Origin: a virus
IMG/VR virus record: IMGVR_UViG_3300005747_000393
Span: 1-24,465 of that record
Length of the DNA: 24,465 nucleotides
Direction: 5' to 3' (one strand)
Shown: in pieces, positions 24,043 through 24,465 of the stretch
Layout: each line of letters opens with the position of its first letter
Position numbering within the stretch: the stretch's first letter is position 1
Program-made: the position numbers and the translations under genes
Notes under the pieces: model-generated
The model's input: only the letters and a program-made list of their open reading frames with translations
What the model was told of the DNA's origin: nothing
Databases searched by the model: none

Positions 24043-24465
24043 TTATTTAAGTAAAGGTACTCCTTGAAGCTTAGGCTTTACTCCGTGCATAGGGCTAGCA
24101 CCACCGAAGACAACCTCTTCATCTTCTTCTTTGTGCTCTTCTTTTTTTTCTTCGTCATCATCTTCTTCCTTTTCGTCATCTTCATGACTTTCATACATAA
24201 CAATCTGGACATCTTCTGCCAATACAGCAGCTAATTTACCATTATGCTCAATGTAGTATTCTTCAATAAGACCTGCTTCATTAAGGCTATGGTGAAGAAT
24301 CTTCTTAACGCCCTCAAACTGAGGTGCTTCAATGTGAGATGCTCAATCATGTTCGATGTTACCGCCTTTAAAAGCAGCTTCTTCATCTTCTACGTCGTCG
24401 AAGACGTACTCATCAATCTCCTCCCTCTCACGTTCAGTCAACTCACGACCTAATTTTGCTTCCAT
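24043..24465 (-). pseudogene. Acidic protein interrupted by in-frame TGA (partial context; starts at window edge)
   Basis: One continuous frame of 141 codons runs from the ATG at the very edge (24465) to TAA at 24043-24045, except for a TGA at codon 41 (24345-24343). The upstream part reads MEAKLGRELTEREREEIDEY and ends NIEHD. The part after the TGA (ASHIEAPQFEGVKKILHHSL, then LAAVLAEDVQIVMYESHE) continues naturally into an extremely acidic run (about residues 103-123, mostly Asp/Glu) and ends SPMHGVKPKLQGVPLLK. A TGG here would give HDWASH, so a single base change explains it. Possible causes are a real nonsense mutation, a sequencing error or readthrough. The protein family is not recognised. 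An upstream extension beyond the window is possible. Confidence 0.7.

Noticed and set aside
24043-24465. TGA read as Trp throughout the genome (alternative code)
   Set aside because: Trp is encoded by TGG in all genes, no other gene has an internal TGA, and the 51-aa gene ends at TGA; a single interrupted gene is not enough evidence.

Overview
The window looks like part of the tail and baseplate region of an AT-rich, T4-like (myovirus-type) phage or prophage. A marine phage is my best guess. The main evidence is a GPW/gp25-type wedge protein followed by a gp6/baseplate-J-type wedge protein, long structural genes packed end to end on one strand, collar-type short tail fibre proteins, two fibres with the same tropism-determinant-like N-terminus, and T4-late-promoter-like boxes (TATAAATA and close variants) just upstream of several start codons. 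I see no tRNA, rRNA, CRISPR array, transposase or integrase. The host cannot be determined from this stretch.

Layout. Bases 1-20941 form one leftward block, transcribed right to left. In that order it holds gp25-like (161 aa), gp6-like (608 aa), a PKD-domain structural protein (746 aa), a 972-aa structural protein, a small PKD-like protein (173 aa), a 1104-aa protein with LamG-like and propeller-like parts, a 654-aa protein with NHL-type propeller repeats, a collar/short-tail-fibre protein (209 aa), two fibres with paralogous N-termini (342 and 539 aa), a 970-aa protein with a trypsin-like serine protease domain and a Ser/Val/Thr/Pro repeat stalk, and a LamG-domain protein with the same kind of stalk that runs off the left edge. 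A short divergent promoter region (20942-20981) separates this from a rightward block: a 164-aa protein of unknown function, a 51-aa zinc-ribbon protein, a tail-lysozyme-type muramidase, and a beta-propeller protein with an S/V/T/P stalk and an extremely cysteine-rich C-terminus. A strong hairpin terminator (23994-24023) lies between this block and a leftward acidic-protein gene at the right edge. That gene is interrupted by an in-frame TGA.

How it fits together. The gp25/gp6 pair would form the inner baseplate wedge. The PKD, LamG and propeller proteins are plausible peripheral baseplate or fibre-attachment parts, the collar and Mtd-N-like proteins are receptor-binding fibres, and the tail lysozyme would open the cell wall. 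The most unusual feature is a set of three proteins at the two ends of the window. They carry different head domains (serine protease, LamG, beta-propeller) on the same low-complexity VTPS/SVSVTP stalk, which suggests a modular, recombining surface-display or adhesin system. Functions are inferred from sequence patterns read by eye; no database search was run.
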